In this document: positions 53,213 to 63,893 of the stretch, piece by piece
How the letters are laid out: the number at the start of each line of letters is the position of its first letter
How positions within the stretch are numbered: the stretch's first letter is position 1
From: Chelativorans petroleitrophicus
Lineage (GTDB): Bacteria > Pseudomonadota > Alphaproteobacteria > Rhizobiales > Rhizobiaceae
Direction of reading: 5' to 3'
Length of the DNA: 64,000 nt
Assembly (NCBI RefSeq): GCF_025398195.1
Contig: NZ_JAODNV010000015.1
Span: 1 to 64,000, forward strand
The notes under the pieces: model-generated
What the model was told of the DNA's origin: nothing
The model's input: the letters and a program-made list of their open reading frames with translations, nothing else
Databases searched by the model: none
Made by a program: the position numbers and the translations under genes

Positions 53213-54490
53213 ATGAACGTTCTTCTTATCGGTTCCGGCGGGCGGGAACATGCGCTGGCCTGGAAGCTCGCCGCCTCGCCGCTTCTTGGGAAGCTCTATG
53301 CCGCGCCCGGAAATCCGGGCATTGCGCGGCATGCCGAATGCGTCGCCCTCGATGTGCGGGACCATGAGGCGGTGGTGGATTTCTGCCGCGACAATGGGGT
53401 GGATTTGGTCGTGGTCGGCCCGGAGGCTCCGCTGGTGGCGGGAATCGCAGACGACCTCATCGCCGCGGACATTCCCGTTTTCGGGCCGACCGCCGCCGCG
53501 GCGAGGCTTGAAGGCTCCAAAGGCTTTACCAAGGATCTGTGCGCCCGCTACGGCATACCGACAGCGGCCTATGCCCGGTTTGCCGATGCACGGTATGCGA
53601 AGGATTACGTTAGGAGCGCTGGCGCGCCGATCGTGGTGAAGGCCGACGGGCTTGCGGCTGGCAAGGGAGTCACCATCGCCACGAGCGAAGAGGAAGCCTT
53701 GGCGGCGATCGATGCGTGCTTTTCCGGGCAGTTCGGGGAAGGCGCGGAGGTGGTGATCGAGGAATTTCTCGAAGGGGAGGAGGCGAGCTTCTTCTGCCTT
53801 TGCGACGGAAAGACCGCGCTTCCCTTCGGCACGGCCCAGGACCATAAGCGCGTTGGCGAAGGCGATACCGGCCCCAACACGGGCGGCATGGGAGCCTATT
53901 CGCCCGCACCGGTGATGAGCGACGAGATGATCGAACGCACCATGCGCGAGATCATCATGCCGACACTGAAAGGCATGGAAGAAAGGGGTTCCCCCTTCAT
54001 CGGCGTGCTCTATGCCGGGCTGATGATCACGAAGGAGGGGCCGAAGCTGATCGAATACAACGTCCGCTTCGGCGATCCCGAGTGCCAGGTGCTGATGCCG
54101 CGGCTCAAGGACGATCTACTTGCGCTGATGAAGGGCGCGGTGGACGGCCAACTCGCCCATATGTCGGCGCGCTGGCGCGACGAGGCAGCGCTCACTGTGG
54201 TGATGGCGGCCGAAGGCTATCCCGGCACGCCGCAGAAGGGCTCGCCCATCCGCGGGCTGGAGGCGGCGGAGGCGGAAGGCGCGGATGTCTTCCACGCGGG
54301 AACGGCCATGCGGGATGGCGCGCTCGTTGCGAATGGCGGGCGCGTGCTGAACGTGACGGCGCTCGGCCGCACGGTGACGGAGGCGCGCGACAAGGCCTAT
54401 CGCGCCGTCGATCGCATCGACTGGCCCGGCGGCTTCTGCCGCCGCGACATCGGCTGGCGCGCGGTGGAACGGGAAGCGGGCGGGCGCTGA
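53213..54490 (+). CDS. purD: Phosphoribosylamine-glycine ligase
   Basis: A 425-aa ATP-grasp enzyme of purine synthesis. [32 protein letters not shown] and [18 protein letters not shown] are diagnostic; length is normal. It converts phosphoribosylamine and glycine to GAR. The gene is monocistronic and divergent from ubiA. Confidence 0.96.
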   Translation: MNVLLIGSGGREHALAWKLAASPLLGKLYAAPGNPGIARHAECVALDVRDHEAVVDFCRDNGVDLVVVGPEAPLVAGIADDLIAADIPVFGPTAAAARLEGSKGFTKDLCARYGIPTAAYARFADARYAKDYVRSAGAPIVVKADGLAAGKGVTIATSEEEALAAIDACFSGQFGEGAEVVIEEFLEGEEASFFCLCDGKTALPFGTAQDHKRVGEGDTGPNTGGMGAYSPAPVMSDEMIERTMREIIMPTLKGMEERGSPFIGVLYAGLMITKEGPKLIEYNVRFGDPECQVLMPRLKDDLLALMKGAVDGQLAHMSARWRDEAALTVVMAAEGYPGTPQKGSPIRGLEAAEAEGADVFHAGTAMRDGALVANGGRVLNVTALGRTVTEARDKAYRAVDRIDWPGGFCRRDIGWRAVEREAGGR

Positions 54491-54723
54491 TCCGTGCTCG
54501 CCGTAACGACCAAACTCGTTTCAAGGCCAGAATCAGATGAGCGGCTGAGCGTTTCCGGATTCATGCCCCGCCTGTCTTGATCTCACCATCCCTTTGATCT
54601 AGCGTCCGATCATGATGTTCATGTCCACATTCTTCCCGCTGATCTGAACGGCTGAAGCCGCCCCGGCGCCTTTGCGCCGGATGGATCAACAAGGCGCCCA
54701 AAGGCGCCAGCGGAGAATGGACA

Positions 54724-55515
54724 ATGCCGGAAAACAGCGAATTCAGCCTGACCGAACGTCAGGTCCGGACCTTCATCGACGATGGATTCGTCAAGATCGA
54801 CAATGCCTTCAGCCCTGATCTTGCAAGGCAGTGCAGGGAGGAGCTGTGGGCGGAAATCGGCCTCTCGCCGGATGAGCCCGAACATTGGGTGCAGCCGGTG
54901 ATTCGCGTGGCGCACAAGGCTTCGCCGCCTTTCATCGAAGCCGCCAACACGCCGCGCCTGCACCGCGCCTACGATCAGCTCGTAGGCGAGGGCAGGTGGA
55001 TCCCGCCCAAAGCCATAGGGACCTTCCCCATCCGCTTCCCCTCGCCGGAATCGCCCGGCGACGACGGCTGGCACGTGGACATGAGCTTCGGCACCGACCA
55101 CGCTGATTTCATGGAGTGGCGCGTCAACGTGAAAAGCAGCGGACGGGCCCTGCTGATGCTCTTCCTGTTTTCCGATGTCGGCCCCGACGATGCGCCGACA
55201 CGGATCCGGAAAGGCTCGCACCATGTAATCGCTCGGGAACTGCTGCCCTTTGGCGAGGCCGGAGCGACGCTCAGGCAGCTATCGTCGGACGGCTACCGTT
55301 CGACGGAGCATTGCGAGGTCGAACTGGCGACCGGAGCGGCCGGCACCGTCTATCTGTGCCATCCGTTCGTCGTTCACGCCGCCCAGCCGCATCGCGGAAA
55401 GGAGCCGCGCTTCATGGCGCAGCCTCCGCTTCTGCCGAAAGGTGAGTTCGATCCGGCCCTGCCTCCCTCGCCGGTTCAGATCGCCATCCGGCAGGCTTGC
55501 GGGCTGACATTCTGA
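54724..55515 (+). CDS. Phytanoyl-CoA dioxygenase (PhyH) family protein
   Basis: A 263-aa Fe(II)/2-oxoglutarate oxygenase of the PhyH type. The iron triad is H117-x-D119 (GWHVDMSF) and H218 (VVHAAQPH), with R229 as the 2-oxoglutarate anchor. The substrate is unknown. The 233 bp upstream hold only an untranslated leader with a GGCGCC-rich hairpin (about 54665-54710). Confidence 0.75.
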   Translation: MPENSEFSLTERQVRTFIDDGFVKIDNAFSPDLARQCREELWAEIGLSPDEPEHWVQPVIRVAHKASPPFIEAANTPRLHRAYDQLVGEGRWIPPKAIGTFPIRFPSPESPGDDGWHVDMSFGTDHADFMEWRVNVKSSGRALLMLFLFSDVGPDDAPTRIRKGSHHVIARELLPFGEAGATLRQLSSDGYRSTEHCEVELATGAAGTVYLCHPFVVHAAQPHRGKEPRFMAQPPLLPKGEFDPALPPSPVQIAIRQACGLTF

Positions 55516-55644
55516 CCGGCAGGCACCCGGGACCGTCTAGCGCTCCCGGGTGCTGCCCTTTCTTTGGTGCTCCTGTCACCCGACAAGGCTGGCCGCGCGA
55601 GGCATTTCCCGCTAGCTTTCAGGTGAGACAGAGGAGGTGACGGC

Positions 55645-57414
55645 ATGTATCGCGCGCCCATCGAGGAGATCAGCCATACGCTTAACCACGTCGCGGGAAT
55701 GCGCGCGATGCTGGATGAGGGGCTTCTCGACGACCTCACTCCGGATCTCGTCGAAGCCATCCTGACAGAAGCGGGGCGCTTCGCTGCGGAGGAAATGGCG
55801 CCGCTCGCCCGTGCGGGTGATGAACACGGCGTGCGTCTCGAAGACGGGCGGGTGACGACACCTCCCGGCTGGCCTGAACTTTACCGCAAATGGTGTGCGG
55901 GCGGCTGGAACGCGCTAGCGGCACCGGTTCATCTGGGCGGGCAGGGCCTGCCCATGATGCTTTCGGTGGCGGCGCTGGAAATGTGGAATTCCGCCTCCAT
56001 GGCCTTCACCATTGGCCCGACGCTCACGATCGGCGCGATCGAGACGCTGGAGCGGCACGCCACAGACGAACTGAAGCGGACATATATTGGGAAGCTCGTT
56101 ACCGGCGAGTGGATTGCCACGATGAATCTGACGGAGCCGCAAGCCGGCTCCGACCTCAACGCGCTGAGAACGCGGGCCGAGCGGGCAGGCGACGGCACCT
56201 ACCGCATATTCGGCCAGAAGATCTTCATCACCTATGGCGAGCACGACTTCACGGACAATATTGTGCATCTGGTTCTTGCCCGCCTGCCCGATGCGCCGGC
56301 AGGCACGAAGGGCATCTCGCTGTTCCTCGTGCCGAAGTTCCTGGTGAATGAGGACGGTTCGCTGGGCGCCCGCAACGATGTTTTCTGCGCGTCCATCGAA
56401 AAGAAGCTTGGAATCCACGGCTCGCCGACCTGCACCATGATTTATGGCGACGGCAGGTTTGGCGATCAGCCCGGGGCCATCGGCTGGCTGGTGGGCGAGG
56501 AGAACCGGGGGCTCGCCTGCATGTTCACCATGATGAACAACGCGCGGCTGTGCGTCGGCGTGCAGGGCGTTGCAGTGGCCGAGGCGGCCTATCAGAAGGC
56601 GCTCGCCTATGCGCGCGAACGCAGGCAGGGCCGGGCGCCCGGGCACGAGGGCGAGGGAATGAGCCCGATCCTGGCCCATCCCGACATCAAGCGCATGCTG
56701 CTTACCATGAAGGTGATGACGAAGGCAGCGCGCGCGGTCACCTATTCCTGCGCCCACGCGCTCGATATGGCGCGGCTGAGCGGTGCCGCCGACAGGGAGC
56801 ACTGGCAGCAGCGGGCGGATCTCCTGACGCCGGTGGCAAAGGCCTTCCCTACCGATATCGGCGTGGAGGTGGCCTCGCTGGGCGTGCAGGTGCATGGTGG
56901 CATGGGCTATATCGAGGAAACTGGTGCAGCGGCCCTGCTGCGGGACGCGCGCATCGCGCCGATTTACGAAGGCACCAATGGCATACAGGCCATCGATCTC
57001 GTCACGCGCAAGCTGCCGCGCGCGGACGGCGGGGTCGTCCGCGGCTATATCGCGGAACTGCGCGGGCAAGCCGAGGCGGCGCGCGGCGCGAACATTCCCG
57101 ACCTGGGAGAAACCGGCGGCCATCTGCTTGCGGCACTGGACGATCTGGAGCGGGCGACGAACTATCTCCTTCAGCTTTTGAGCGAAGAAAGGGTGGAGGA
57201 AGCGCTTTGCGGGGCGACGCCCTATCTGCGCCTCTTCGGGTTTGCGGCCGGCGGAACCATGCTGGCGCGGGGCGCGCTTTCCTCGGGTGATGCCGGTGAG
57301 GCGAGGCTTTGCCGCTATTTCGCGGAAAACCACCTTTGCGAGACCACGGCGCTGAGGAAGAGCGTGATGGAGGGAGCCGAAAGCCTGTTGTCCGCCTCAG
57401 AGGTTCTTAGTTAA
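55645..57414 (+). CDS. Acyl-CoA dehydrogenase (DmdC-like, long type)
   Basis: A 589-aa acyl-CoA dehydrogenase with the extended C-terminal domain of the 3-methylmercaptopropionyl-CoA dehydrogenase (DmdC) group; other members act on fatty acyl-CoAs. Motifs are MNLTEPQAGSDLNALRTRAE (FAD contact), LGIHGSPTCTMIYGDG and VQVHGGMGYIEETGAAALLRDARI near the C-terminus. Other dmd genes are not seen, so the acyl substrate is open. Confidence 0.83.
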   Translation: MYRAPIEEISHTLNHVAGMRAMLDEGLLDDLTPDLVEAILTEAGRFAAEEMAPLARAGDEHGVRLEDGRVTTPPGWPELYRKWCAGGWNALAAPVHLGGQGLPMMLSVAALEMWNSASMAFTIGPTLTIGAIETLERHATDELKRTYIGKLVTGEWIATMNLTEPQAGSDLNALRTRAERAGDGTYRIFGQKIFITYGEHDFTDNIVHLVLARLPDAPAGTKGISLFLVPKFLVNEDGSLGARNDVFCASIEKKLGIHGSPTCTMIYGDGRFGDQPGAIGWLVGEENRGLACMFTMMNNARLCVGVQGVAVAEAAYQKALAYARERRQGRAPGHEGEGMSPILAHPDIKRMLLTMKVMTKAARAVTYSCAHALDMARLSGAADREHWQQRADLLTPVAKAFPTDIGVEVASLGVQVHGGMGYIEETGAAALLRDARIAPIYEGTNGIQAIDLVTRKLPRADGGVVRGYIAELRGQAEAARGANIPDLGETGGHLLAALDDLERATNYLLQLLSEERVEEALCGATPYLRLFGFAAGGTMLARGALSSGDAGEARLCRYFAENHLCETTALRKSVMEGAESLLSASEVLS

Positions 57415-57456
57415 GGGCGGGCCGCTCTCATCCAACACGGGCGCGGCATGTGGGGT

Positions 57457-58080
57457 TCAGGGGTAAAGCCTTGTCTTGCTCCATGCGCCGCCTTCCTCGC
57501 GTCTGAAGAGCACGCGGTCGTGCAGCCGGAAAGGCCGGTCGTGCCAGAACTCGATGGTTTCGGGAACGATGCGGAAGCCGGACCAGTAGGAAGGGCGGGG
57601 TATTTCGCCGACGGCGAATTTGGCCGTGTATTCGGCGACAGCCTTTTCCAGAGCGAAACGGGATTCGAGCGGCCGCGACTGTTTCGACGCCCAGGCTCCG
57701 ATGCGGCTTCCGCGCGGGCGCGAGGCGAAATAGGCGTTCGCCTCATCCTCGCTCACTACCTCCACGGGACCGCGGATGCGCACCTGCCGGCGCAGGCTTT
57801 TCCAATGGAAACACATGGCCGCCTTCATCGAGGCCAGAATTTCCCTGCCCTTGGTACTCTCAAAGTTGGTATAGAAAACGAATCCATGCTCGTCGAAGCC
57901 TTTGAGCAGCACCATGCGCACGTTCGGCATGCCGTACTCATCGACGGTGGCGAGCGCGGTGGCATTCGGGTCGTTAAGCTCGGATGCCTCTGCATCGGCG
58001 AGCCAGTCCGCAAACAGCCGGAAAGGCTCGTCACGTTCGGTGAAGTCTGCGTCTTTTAACGCGTTCGTAATCATCATCAT
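57457..58080 (-). CDS. pdxH: Pyridoxine/pyridoxamine 5'-phosphate oxidase
   Basis: A 207-aa FMN oxidase making pyridoxal 5'-phosphate. [53 protein letters not shown] and the C-terminal [25 protein letters not shown] are diagnostic. One of three consecutive ATGs (58080-58074) is the start; 58080 is listed, with AGAG upstream. It is divergent from the hypothetical exported protein. Confidence 0.92.
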   Translation of the reverse strand: MMMITNALKDADFTERDEPFRLFADWLADAEASELNDPNATALATVDEYGMPNVRMVLLKGFDEHGFVFYTNFESTKGREILASMKAAMCFHWKSLRRQVRIRGPVEVVSEDEANAYFASRPRGSRIGAWASKQSRPLESRFALEKAVAEYTAKFAVGEIPRPSYWSGFRIVPETIEFWHDRPFRLHDRVLFRREEGGAWSKTRLYP

Positions 58081-58110
58081 GCTCTTTGATCTCATTTGGG
58101 AGAATGCTGA

Positions 58111-58560
58111 TTGTACAAGCCGACGCAAGGGGCAGACGCTGCAATTCGCCAGTCCTTTTTGGTGAGAGCGGTGGTTCTCGCCGCCGTGATCGCGCTCGGG
58201 CAGGGATGTGCCGGCCCCATTTCAGCAAAATCAGCCCCTGATCTTGGGCTTACCACGGCCTCGATCACCGAGAGGAACGTAGCGTTTGAGGGCGACGAGA
58301 GCCTGCTTTCCGATGGCCGCGCCATCCTTTCAGCCCTTTCCGCGACCGATCTCTCGGATAACGCGGCCCTGCCGTGGGAGAACGAGGATAGCGGCGCGCG
58401 CGGACTGATTACGGCCTATGGCGCGGAGCAGAGGGACGGGCGGGAATGCCTTGCCTTCACGACGACGCGGGAGAATTTCGACGGAATCGGGCTTTACCGC
58501 GGAACGGCCTGCGAGGATGCGGCCGGGGTTCTGCGCCTCTACGACTTCTCGTCGCTTTAG
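58111..58560 (+). CDS. RT0821/Lpp0805-like surface protein
   Basis: A 149-aa protein with a hydrophobic N-terminal signal ([14 protein letters not shown], possibly a lipoprotein) and a C-terminal [23 protein letters not shown]...[21 protein letters not shown] segment like the outer-membrane surface antigen RT0821 group. The start is uncertain: TTG 58111, preceded by GGGAG, or GTG 58162. It is 106 bp upstream of the dnaJ-like gene. Confidence 0.65.
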   Translation: MYKPTQGADAAIRQSFLVRAVVLAAVIALGQGCAGPISAKSAPDLGLTTASITERNVAFEGDESLLSDGRAILSALSATDLSDNAALPWENEDSGARGLITAYGAEQRDGRECLAFTTTRENFDGIGLYRGTACEDAAGVLRLYDFSSL

Positions 58561-58666
58561 AGGCGGAGCCCGGCGTTCCACTGGAATTCGGCCCGGTGAA
58601 TACGCATATTACCGGCGAAAAGCGTCAGAAATTCACCCGGTTGCGGCTCCCGCGTCTAGGCGAACG

Positions 58667-59575
58667 ATGAAAGACCCATATGATGTGCTGGGCGTGCCGA
58701 AAAGCGCGTCCGCCAAGGAGATAAAGGCGGCCTTTCGCCGTCTGGCGAAGAAGTATCATCCGGACCAGCGGCCAGACGATCCGCGGGCGAAGGAGCGCTT
58801 TGCCGAAGTCAACCAGGCCTACGAAATCCTGGGAGACGAGGAAAAGCGGAAGGCCTATGACCGCGGTGAAATCGACGCTACCGGCAAGCCGCGCTTCCAC
58901 GGCTTCGAGGGCGGGGCTCATGGGGACCCGTTCGCCGCTTTCCGCCGGGCGGGCGGCGGCCCGGGTGGCGCGCGCTTCGAGTTTCGGACCAGCGGCTTCG
59001 ACGGCGATCCCTTCGGCGGCGCCGATTTCTTCTCCGAGATTTTCGGCAATGCGTTTTCGGGCGGCGGCACGCGCCGCACCACCCGCCCTGACGGTATGGG
59101 CGATATCAACACCACGCTGGATGTCAGCGTCGAGGATGTGGCGACCGCCGCGAAGGTCACGGCCGTCTTTCCGGACGGCCGGCGCGTCGCGGTGAAGCTG
59201 CCGCGCTATGTGGAGGATGGCCAGACGATTCGTCTGAAGGGGCAGGGGGCCGAAACGCCCTTCGGCGAGCGGGGCGATGCGCTGGTGAAGCTGCGCATCA
59301 GGCCGCACCCGCGCTACCGGATCGAGGGGCGCGACCTGCATGTGGATCTGCCTGTCGGCCTGCGCGAAGCGGTCGTCGGCGCCAAGGTTGCCGTGGACAC
59401 GCCCTCGGGCAAGGTGGCGGTCTCCGTTCCTCCCTGGTCGAGTTCCGACCGCAAGCTGAGGCTTAAGGGCCGTGGCCTTCCGCTGAAAACCGGGGGCAAT
59501 GGGGACCTGTACGCCCACGTGCGCATCATGCTGCCGGAAGGCGGCGATCCGGCGCTGGAAGCGCTGTTCCGCTAG
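58667..59575 (+). CDS. DnaJ-like (CbpA-type) co-chaperone
   Basis: A 302-aa protein with an N-terminal J domain ([38 protein letters not shown] present), a G/F-rich linker (about residues 75-130) and DnaJ C-terminal substrate domains. It lacks the zinc-finger cysteines, so it is the CbpA/type II class. It stimulates DnaK. ATG 58667 fits the J-domain start. Confidence 0.88.
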   Translation: MKDPYDVLGVPKSASAKEIKAAFRRLAKKYHPDQRPDDPRAKERFAEVNQAYEILGDEEKRKAYDRGEIDATGKPRFHGFEGGAHGDPFAAFRRAGGGPGGARFEFRTSGFDGDPFGGADFFSEIFGNAFSGGGTRRTTRPDGMGDINTTLDVSVEDVATAAKVTAVFPDGRRVAVKLPRYVEDGQTIRLKGQGAETPFGERGDALVKLRIRPHPRYRIEGRDLHVDLPVGLREAVVGAKVAVDTPSGKVAVSVPPWSSSDRKLRLKGRGLPLKTGGNGDLYAHVRIMLPEGGDPALEALFR

Positions 59576-59696
59576 GAGGGCAGTGGCGCGGCGGGAACGT
59601 AAGAGCGGGGAGACTTTCCCCAGCCGCCGCACTGGCTTATTGCCTTTTACATGGCCGCCGTGCGATAGGCTCCCGCACGAAATTTGGAGAATGAAC

Positions 59697-60515
59697 ATGG
59701 CTGATGGCAATGGCCTGATGGCGGGCAAGCGGGGGCTGGTGCTTGGTGTCGCCAACAATCGCTCGATCGCATGGGGAATCGCCAAGGCATGCTCCGCGGA
59801 AGGGGCGGAACTGGCCTTCACCTATCAAGGTGATGCCTTGAAGAAGCGCGTCGAACCTCTGGCTGCGGAGTTGGGCGCCTGGGTCGTGGGCCATTGCGAC
59901 GTGACGGAGCTTCAGACGGTCGACGCGGTGTTCGCGGAGCTCGAAAAGCGCTGGGGACGGCTCGACTTCGTTGTGCACGCCATCGCTTTTTCCGACAAGG
60001 ACGAGCTTACCGGCCGCTACGTGGAAACCACGCGCGAGAACTTCCTGCGCACGATGGACATCTCCGTCTATTCACTGACGGCAGTGGCCAAACGGGCCGA
60101 GCCGCTGATGACCGACGGCGGCTCGATCCTGACCCTCACCTATTACGGCGCCGAGAAGGTGATGCCGCATTACAACGTCATGGGTGTCGCCAAGGCGGCG
60201 CTGGAGGCGAGCGTGCGCTATCTCGCCGTCGATTTGGGCGGCAAGAACATCCGCGTCAACGCGATTTCGGCGGGCCCCATCAAGACGCTTGCAGCCTCGG
60301 GTATCGGGGATTTCCGCTATATCCTGCGCTGGAACGAGTACAACTCGCCGTTAAAGCGCGTGGTCACCATCGAGGAGGTGGGAGACACGGCTCTATATCT
60401 GGTCTCGCATCTCTCGCGCGCCGTCACCGGCGAGGTTCTGCATGTCGATTCGGGCTATCACGTAGTGGGCATGAAAGCGGTCGACGCGCCGGATATTTCC
60501 ACGGTCACTGAATGA
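59697..60515 (+). CDS. fabI: Enoyl-[acyl-carrier-protein] reductase
   Basis: A 272-aa FabI of type II fatty acid synthesis. GLVLGVANNRSIAWGIA is the NADH site and Y159-x6-K166 (HYNVMGVAK) the active pair. The ATG at 59697 is seven bases after GGAGA; the ATG at 59691 is too near. It is 33 bp before the histidine phosphatase gene. Confidence 0.94.
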   Translation: MADGNGLMAGKRGLVLGVANNRSIAWGIAKACSAEGAELAFTYQGDALKKRVEPLAAELGAWVVGHCDVTELQTVDAVFAELEKRWGRLDFVVHAIAFSDKDELTGRYVETTRENFLRTMDISVYSLTAVAKRAEPLMTDGGSILTLTYYGAEKVMPHYNVMGVAKAALEASVRYLAVDLGGKNIRVNAISAGPIKTLAASGIGDFRYILRWNEYNSPLKRVVTIEEVGDTALYLVSHLSRAVTGEVLHVDSGYHVVGMKAVDAPDISTVTE

Positions 60516-60548
60516 AACGCCGCGGGGACGGGCCCCCGGCACGAGGGC

Positions 60549-61142
60549 ATGTCATTGTTTCCGCAGCTTTACATCATCCGACACGGCGAGACCGACTGGA
60601 ATGTCGAGGAACGCCTGCAGGGCCAGGCCGACACCGACATCAACGAACGCGGCCGCGCCCAGGCCGACCGTAACGGCCGGCGTCTGGCGGAGCTGATCTC
60701 CGATCCCTCGGCATTCGATTTCGTGGCGAGTCCGCTGCGCCGTACGGCCGAGACAATGGAGCGCGTGCGCGTGCAGCTCGGCCTGCCGCCGCATGGATAC
60801 CGCACCGATCCGCGCCTCAAGGAGGTGCATTTCGGGGACTGGCAGGGATTCACCTATGCGGAACTGGAAGCGCGCGAACCGGGCTGCACGGATGCGCGCT
60901 CTGCCGCCAAATGGCATTTTCTTCCGCCGGGTGCGGATGCGGAAAGCTACGAGGTGCTTGCGGCCCGTGTCCGCTCGTGGCTGGAGGAACTGAAGAGGCC
61001 GACCGTCTGCGTCACCCATGGCGGGGTTGTACGCACGATCTTTCACTGGCTGGGCGGCCTGCCCGCCGAAGAGGCATGCGAGCTTGCGGTGCCGCAGGAC
61101 AGGATTCTGCGCGCCGAGTGCGGCCGGCTCGAATGGGTGTAA
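60549..61142 (+). CDS. Histidine phosphatase family protein
   Basis: A 197-aa phosphoglycerate-mutase-like phosphatase. The phosphohistidine motif is LYIIRHGETDWN, with TPLRRTAETM-like (SPLRRTAETM) and VCVTHGGVVRTIF for the other active residues. The substrate is unknown: relatives include GpmB-, CobC- and fructose-2,6-bisphosphatase-like enzymes. It is co-directional with fabI. Confidence 0.82.
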   Translation: MSLFPQLYIIRHGETDWNVEERLQGQADTDINERGRAQADRNGRRLAELISDPSAFDFVASPLRRTAETMERVRVQLGLPPHGYRTDPRLKEVHFGDWQGFTYAELEAREPGCTDARSAAKWHFLPPGADAESYEVLAARVRSWLEELKRPTVCVTHGGVVRTIFHWLGGLPAEEACELAVPQDRILRAECGRLEWV

Positions 61143-61148
61143 CGCCCG

Positions 61149-61397
61149 TCACTCGGGCAGGAACATGTCGGTGATCTGCTTCACGCCGTTTTCGGTTTCC
61201 TGGTAGGCAAGCACCACCTGGACACCGTCTGTAATGACGGAAATATCCATTTCCGCCGGCAGCTTGTAGGTGCCGCCGTCATCCAGCGTGATCGTCATCG
61301 CCTCCGGATCGACCTTGGTCACGGTGCCTTCCGCCTCGGCGGAAAGGGCGGGGAGGGAAAGGAACAGCAGTAAGAGCGCAGCAACTGCGTTTCGCAT
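61149..61397 (-). CDS. DUF1344 family exported protein
   Basis: An 82-aa protein with a signal peptide (MRNAVAALLLLFLSLPALSA|EAEG) followed by an OB-like DUF1344 domain (GTVTKVDPEAMTITLDDGGTYKLPAEMD). Members are periplasmic and uncharacterised, common in rhizobia. Convergent with the histidine phosphatase gene and divergent from aroC. Confidence 0.8.
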   Translation of the reverse strand: MRNAVAALLLLFLSLPALSAEAEGTVTKVDPEAMTITLDDGGTYKLPAEMDISVITDGVQVVLAYQETENGVKQITDMFLPE

Positions 61398-61491
61398 ATC
61401 TGACCTCTTCGTGAATGCGTTTGCGACGACCGATCGTGACTATAATCCATTAGAAATGCGAAATGTGTCGAAACTCGTTCGGTGCATGGGT

Positions 61492-61520
61492 TTGACCGCA
61501 TCCTGAAAGCGCCATAGAAG
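61492..61520 (+). promoter_or_regulatory. Predicted aroC promoter
   Basis: TTTGACC (TTGACC at 61492-61497), 17 bp, TAGAAG (61515-61520), 30 bp before aroC. A consensus TATAAT also occurs at 61441-61446 with a poorer -35. Confidence 0.45.
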
Positions 61521-61549
61521 CGTACGGCACCGCGCGGAAAGAAGCATCT

Positions 61550-62650
61550 ATGTCGCACAACACTTTCGGTCATCTGTTTCGCGTCACCACGTGGGGCGAA
61601 AGCCATGGTCCGGCGATCGGCTGCGTAATCGATGGGTGCCCGCCCGGCATCCGGTTCACCGTTGGCGACATTCAGGCCGAGCTTGACCGGCGCAGGCCGG
61701 GCCGGTCGCGTTTCGTCACCCAGCGCCGCGAGCCGGACGCGGTGAAGGTTCTGTCCGGAGTCCTGCCCGAGGAAGACGGCGAGACGCTGGTGACCACCGG
61801 CACACCCATTTCCATGATGATCGAGAACGTCGATCAACGCTCCAAGGATTACCGCGAGATTGCCGAGCGCTACCGACCCGGTCACGCGGACTACACCTAC
61901 GAGGCGAAATACGGCCTGCGCGATTATCGCGGCGGCGGGCGCTCGTCCGCCCGCGAGACCGCCATGCGGGTGGCTGCCGGTGCGCTGGCGCGCAAGGTCG
62001 TGCCGGGGCTGGTGGTTCGCGGCGCGCTCGTTTCCATGGGCGAGAAGGAAATCGACCGCGCGAATTGGGACTGGGATTTCGTCAACGATCCAGAAAATCC
62101 GTTCTTTACGCCCGATCCGGCCTCGGTGCCGGTCTTTACGGATTATCTCGACAGCATCCGCAAGGCGGGCTCGTCGGTCGGTGCGGTGATCGAGGTTGTG
62201 GCCGAAGGCGTGCCGGCGGGTCTTGGCGCACCGCTCTACGGAAAGCTCGATCAGGACATCTGCGCCAATCTGATGTCCATCAACGCCGTCAAGGGCGTGG
62301 AGATCGGCAACGGCTTCCAGGCGGCCCGGATCAGGGGCGAGGAGAATGCCGACGAGATGCGCGCGGGGCCGGAGGGGAAGCCGGTCTTCCTGTCGAACAA
62401 TGCCGGCGGCATTCTGGGGGGCATTTCTACCGGCCAGCCCGTGGTGGCGCGGTTCGCCGTCAAGCCCACCTCATCCATCCTGACGCCGCGCCGCAGCGTC
62501 GACCGCAGCGGGGCCGAGGTCGAGGTCGTCACCAAGGGGCGGCACGATCCCTGTGTCGGCATCCGCGCCGTGCCCATCGGCGAGGCGATGGTTGCCTGCG
62601 CGATTGCAGACCACTATCTGCGGCACCGCGGGCAGACGGGAAGAGGATGA
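61550..62650 (+). CDS. aroC: Chorismate synthase
   Basis: A 366-aa FMN-dependent enzyme ending the shikimate pathway. [62 protein letters not shown]-like ([15 protein letters not shown]) and [24 protein letters not shown] are diagnostic. Normal length. Confidence 0.97.
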   Translation: MSHNTFGHLFRVTTWGESHGPAIGCVIDGCPPGIRFTVGDIQAELDRRRPGRSRFVTQRREPDAVKVLSGVLPEEDGETLVTTGTPISMMIENVDQRSKDYREIAERYRPGHADYTYEAKYGLRDYRGGGRSSARETAMRVAAGALARKVVPGLVVRGALVSMGEKEIDRANWDWDFVNDPENPFFTPDPASVPVFTDYLDSIRKAGSSVGAVIEVVAEGVPAGLGAPLYGKLDQDICANLMSINAVKGVEIGNGFQAARIRGEENADEMRAGPEGKPVFLSNNAGGILGGISTGQPVVARFAVKPTSSILTPRRSVDRSGAEVEVVTKGRHDPCVGIRAVPIGEAMVACAIADHYLRHRGQTGRG

Positions 62651-62742
62651 GCGGACGGGCAACAAGTTCAGACGCTGCTAACCCGGGGCGCAGGCCAGGT
62701 CTTCTGCCGTTCGCCGCCCCCACTGGCGGATCATGACCTCCA

Positions 62743-63846
62743 ATGACCTATGATCAGACAAGAGTAGTGGAAGCCCTGCGTGCCTTCGAGCGCGGGGAGA
62801 TTGTCGTCGTCACCGACGATGATGGGCGTGAGAACGAGGGCGATCTCATTCTTGCGGCGGTGCACTGTACGCCCGAGAAGATGGCGTTCATCGTGCGCCA
62901 CACCTCCGGCATCGTCTGCGCGCCCATGCCGCGCGAGGAGGCGAAGCGGCTCAATCTCCAGCCCATGGTGGCGGAGAACGACGCGCCGCACCATACGGCC
63001 TTCACCGTTAGCGTCGATTTCAAGCATGGCACCACCACCGGGATTTCCGCCGAGGACCGGACGCTTACAGTGCGCAATCTCGCCAATCCGAATGCCGGTG
63101 CGGGCGACTTCGTGCGGCCCGGGCATATATTTCCACTGGTTGCGCGTGAGGGCGGGGTGCTCATGCGCTCCGGTCATACGGAAGCCGCGGTGGACCTCTG
63201 CAAGCTTTCCGGGCTGCCACCCATCGGCGTGATCTGCGAACTGGTGAATGACGACGGCAGCGTCATGCGCGGGCCGCAGGTGGCCGAGTTCGCCAGGAAG
63301 CACGGGCTGCGTCAGGTCTCCGTCGCCGATCTGATCGCCTACCGGCAACGGCAGGAAACGTTGGTCGAGCGCGTGGCCACGTTCCCGATTGACACGCGCG
63401 GCGGCCCCGCCGTCGCGCACGCCTACACCCTGCCATGGGAGGCGATGCAGCATCTGGCCGTCGTCTTCGGGGATATCCGGGATGGCGCACGGATTCCGGT
63501 GCGGCTCCACACCGAGAATGTCGTGACCGACGTGTTCGGCAGGGAAAACCGGCTGCACCATGTGGTAAGGTCGATCGCCGCCATGGGGCGCGGCGTGGTG
63601 GTCTATCTGCGCGAGGGATCGGTCGGCGTTGCCCACCAGCCGCGCCGCCGCGCCGAAGGCAGCGAGTCGCACGCGGAGGCGCTGGACCGGGAGAGCGAAT
63701 GGCGTGAGGTGGGTCTCGGCGCGCAGATCCTGAAAGATCTCGGCATCACCTCGATAAAGCTCATGGCCTCACGCGAGCGGCACTATGTCGGGCTTGAAGG
63801 CTTCGGCATCGAGATTGTCGAAACGCAGATCATCGATAGGGAGTAG
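62743..63846 (+). CDS. ribB: 3,4-dihydroxy-2-butanone 4-phosphate synthase with degenerate GTPCH II domain
   Basis: A 367-aa riboflavin-pathway protein. The N-terminal DHBPS domain has VTDDDGRENEGDLILAA and the catalytic RSGHTEAAVDLCKLSG. The C-terminal part (from about residue 210) aligns with GTP cyclohydrolase II but lacks the zinc cysteines: the place of GSLRCDCG reads TDVFGRENRLHHVV. It therefore should be inactive, as in other RibBX-type proteins, so a separate RibA is needed elsewhere. Confidence 0.9.
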   Translation: MTYDQTRVVEALRAFERGEIVVVTDDDGRENEGDLILAAVHCTPEKMAFIVRHTSGIVCAPMPREEAKRLNLQPMVAENDAPHHTAFTVSVDFKHGTTTGISAEDRTLTVRNLANPNAGAGDFVRPGHIFPLVAREGGVLMRSGHTEAAVDLCKLSGLPPIGVICELVNDDGSVMRGPQVAEFARKHGLRQVSVADLIAYRQRQETLVERVATFPIDTRGGPAVAHAYTLPWEAMQHLAVVFGDIRDGARIPVRLHTENVVTDVFGRENRLHHVVRSIAAMGRGVVVYLREGSVGVAHQPRRRAEGSESHAEALDRESEWREVGLGAQILKDLGITSIKLMASRERHYVGLEGFGIEIVETQIIDRE

Positions 63847-63849
63847 CAC

Positions 63850-63890
63850 CGGCACACGCATGTGCCGATGCCGCCGGCAATCGTGTGCCG
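63850..63890. terminator. Hairpin between ribB and the convergent MBL gene
   Basis: CGGCACACG (63850-63858) and CGTGTGCCG (63882-63890) pair perfectly; inner GGCACACGCATGTGCC offers an alternative stem. It lies between the convergent stop codons and probably terminates both. Confidence 0.55.
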
Positions 63891-63893
63891 CCC

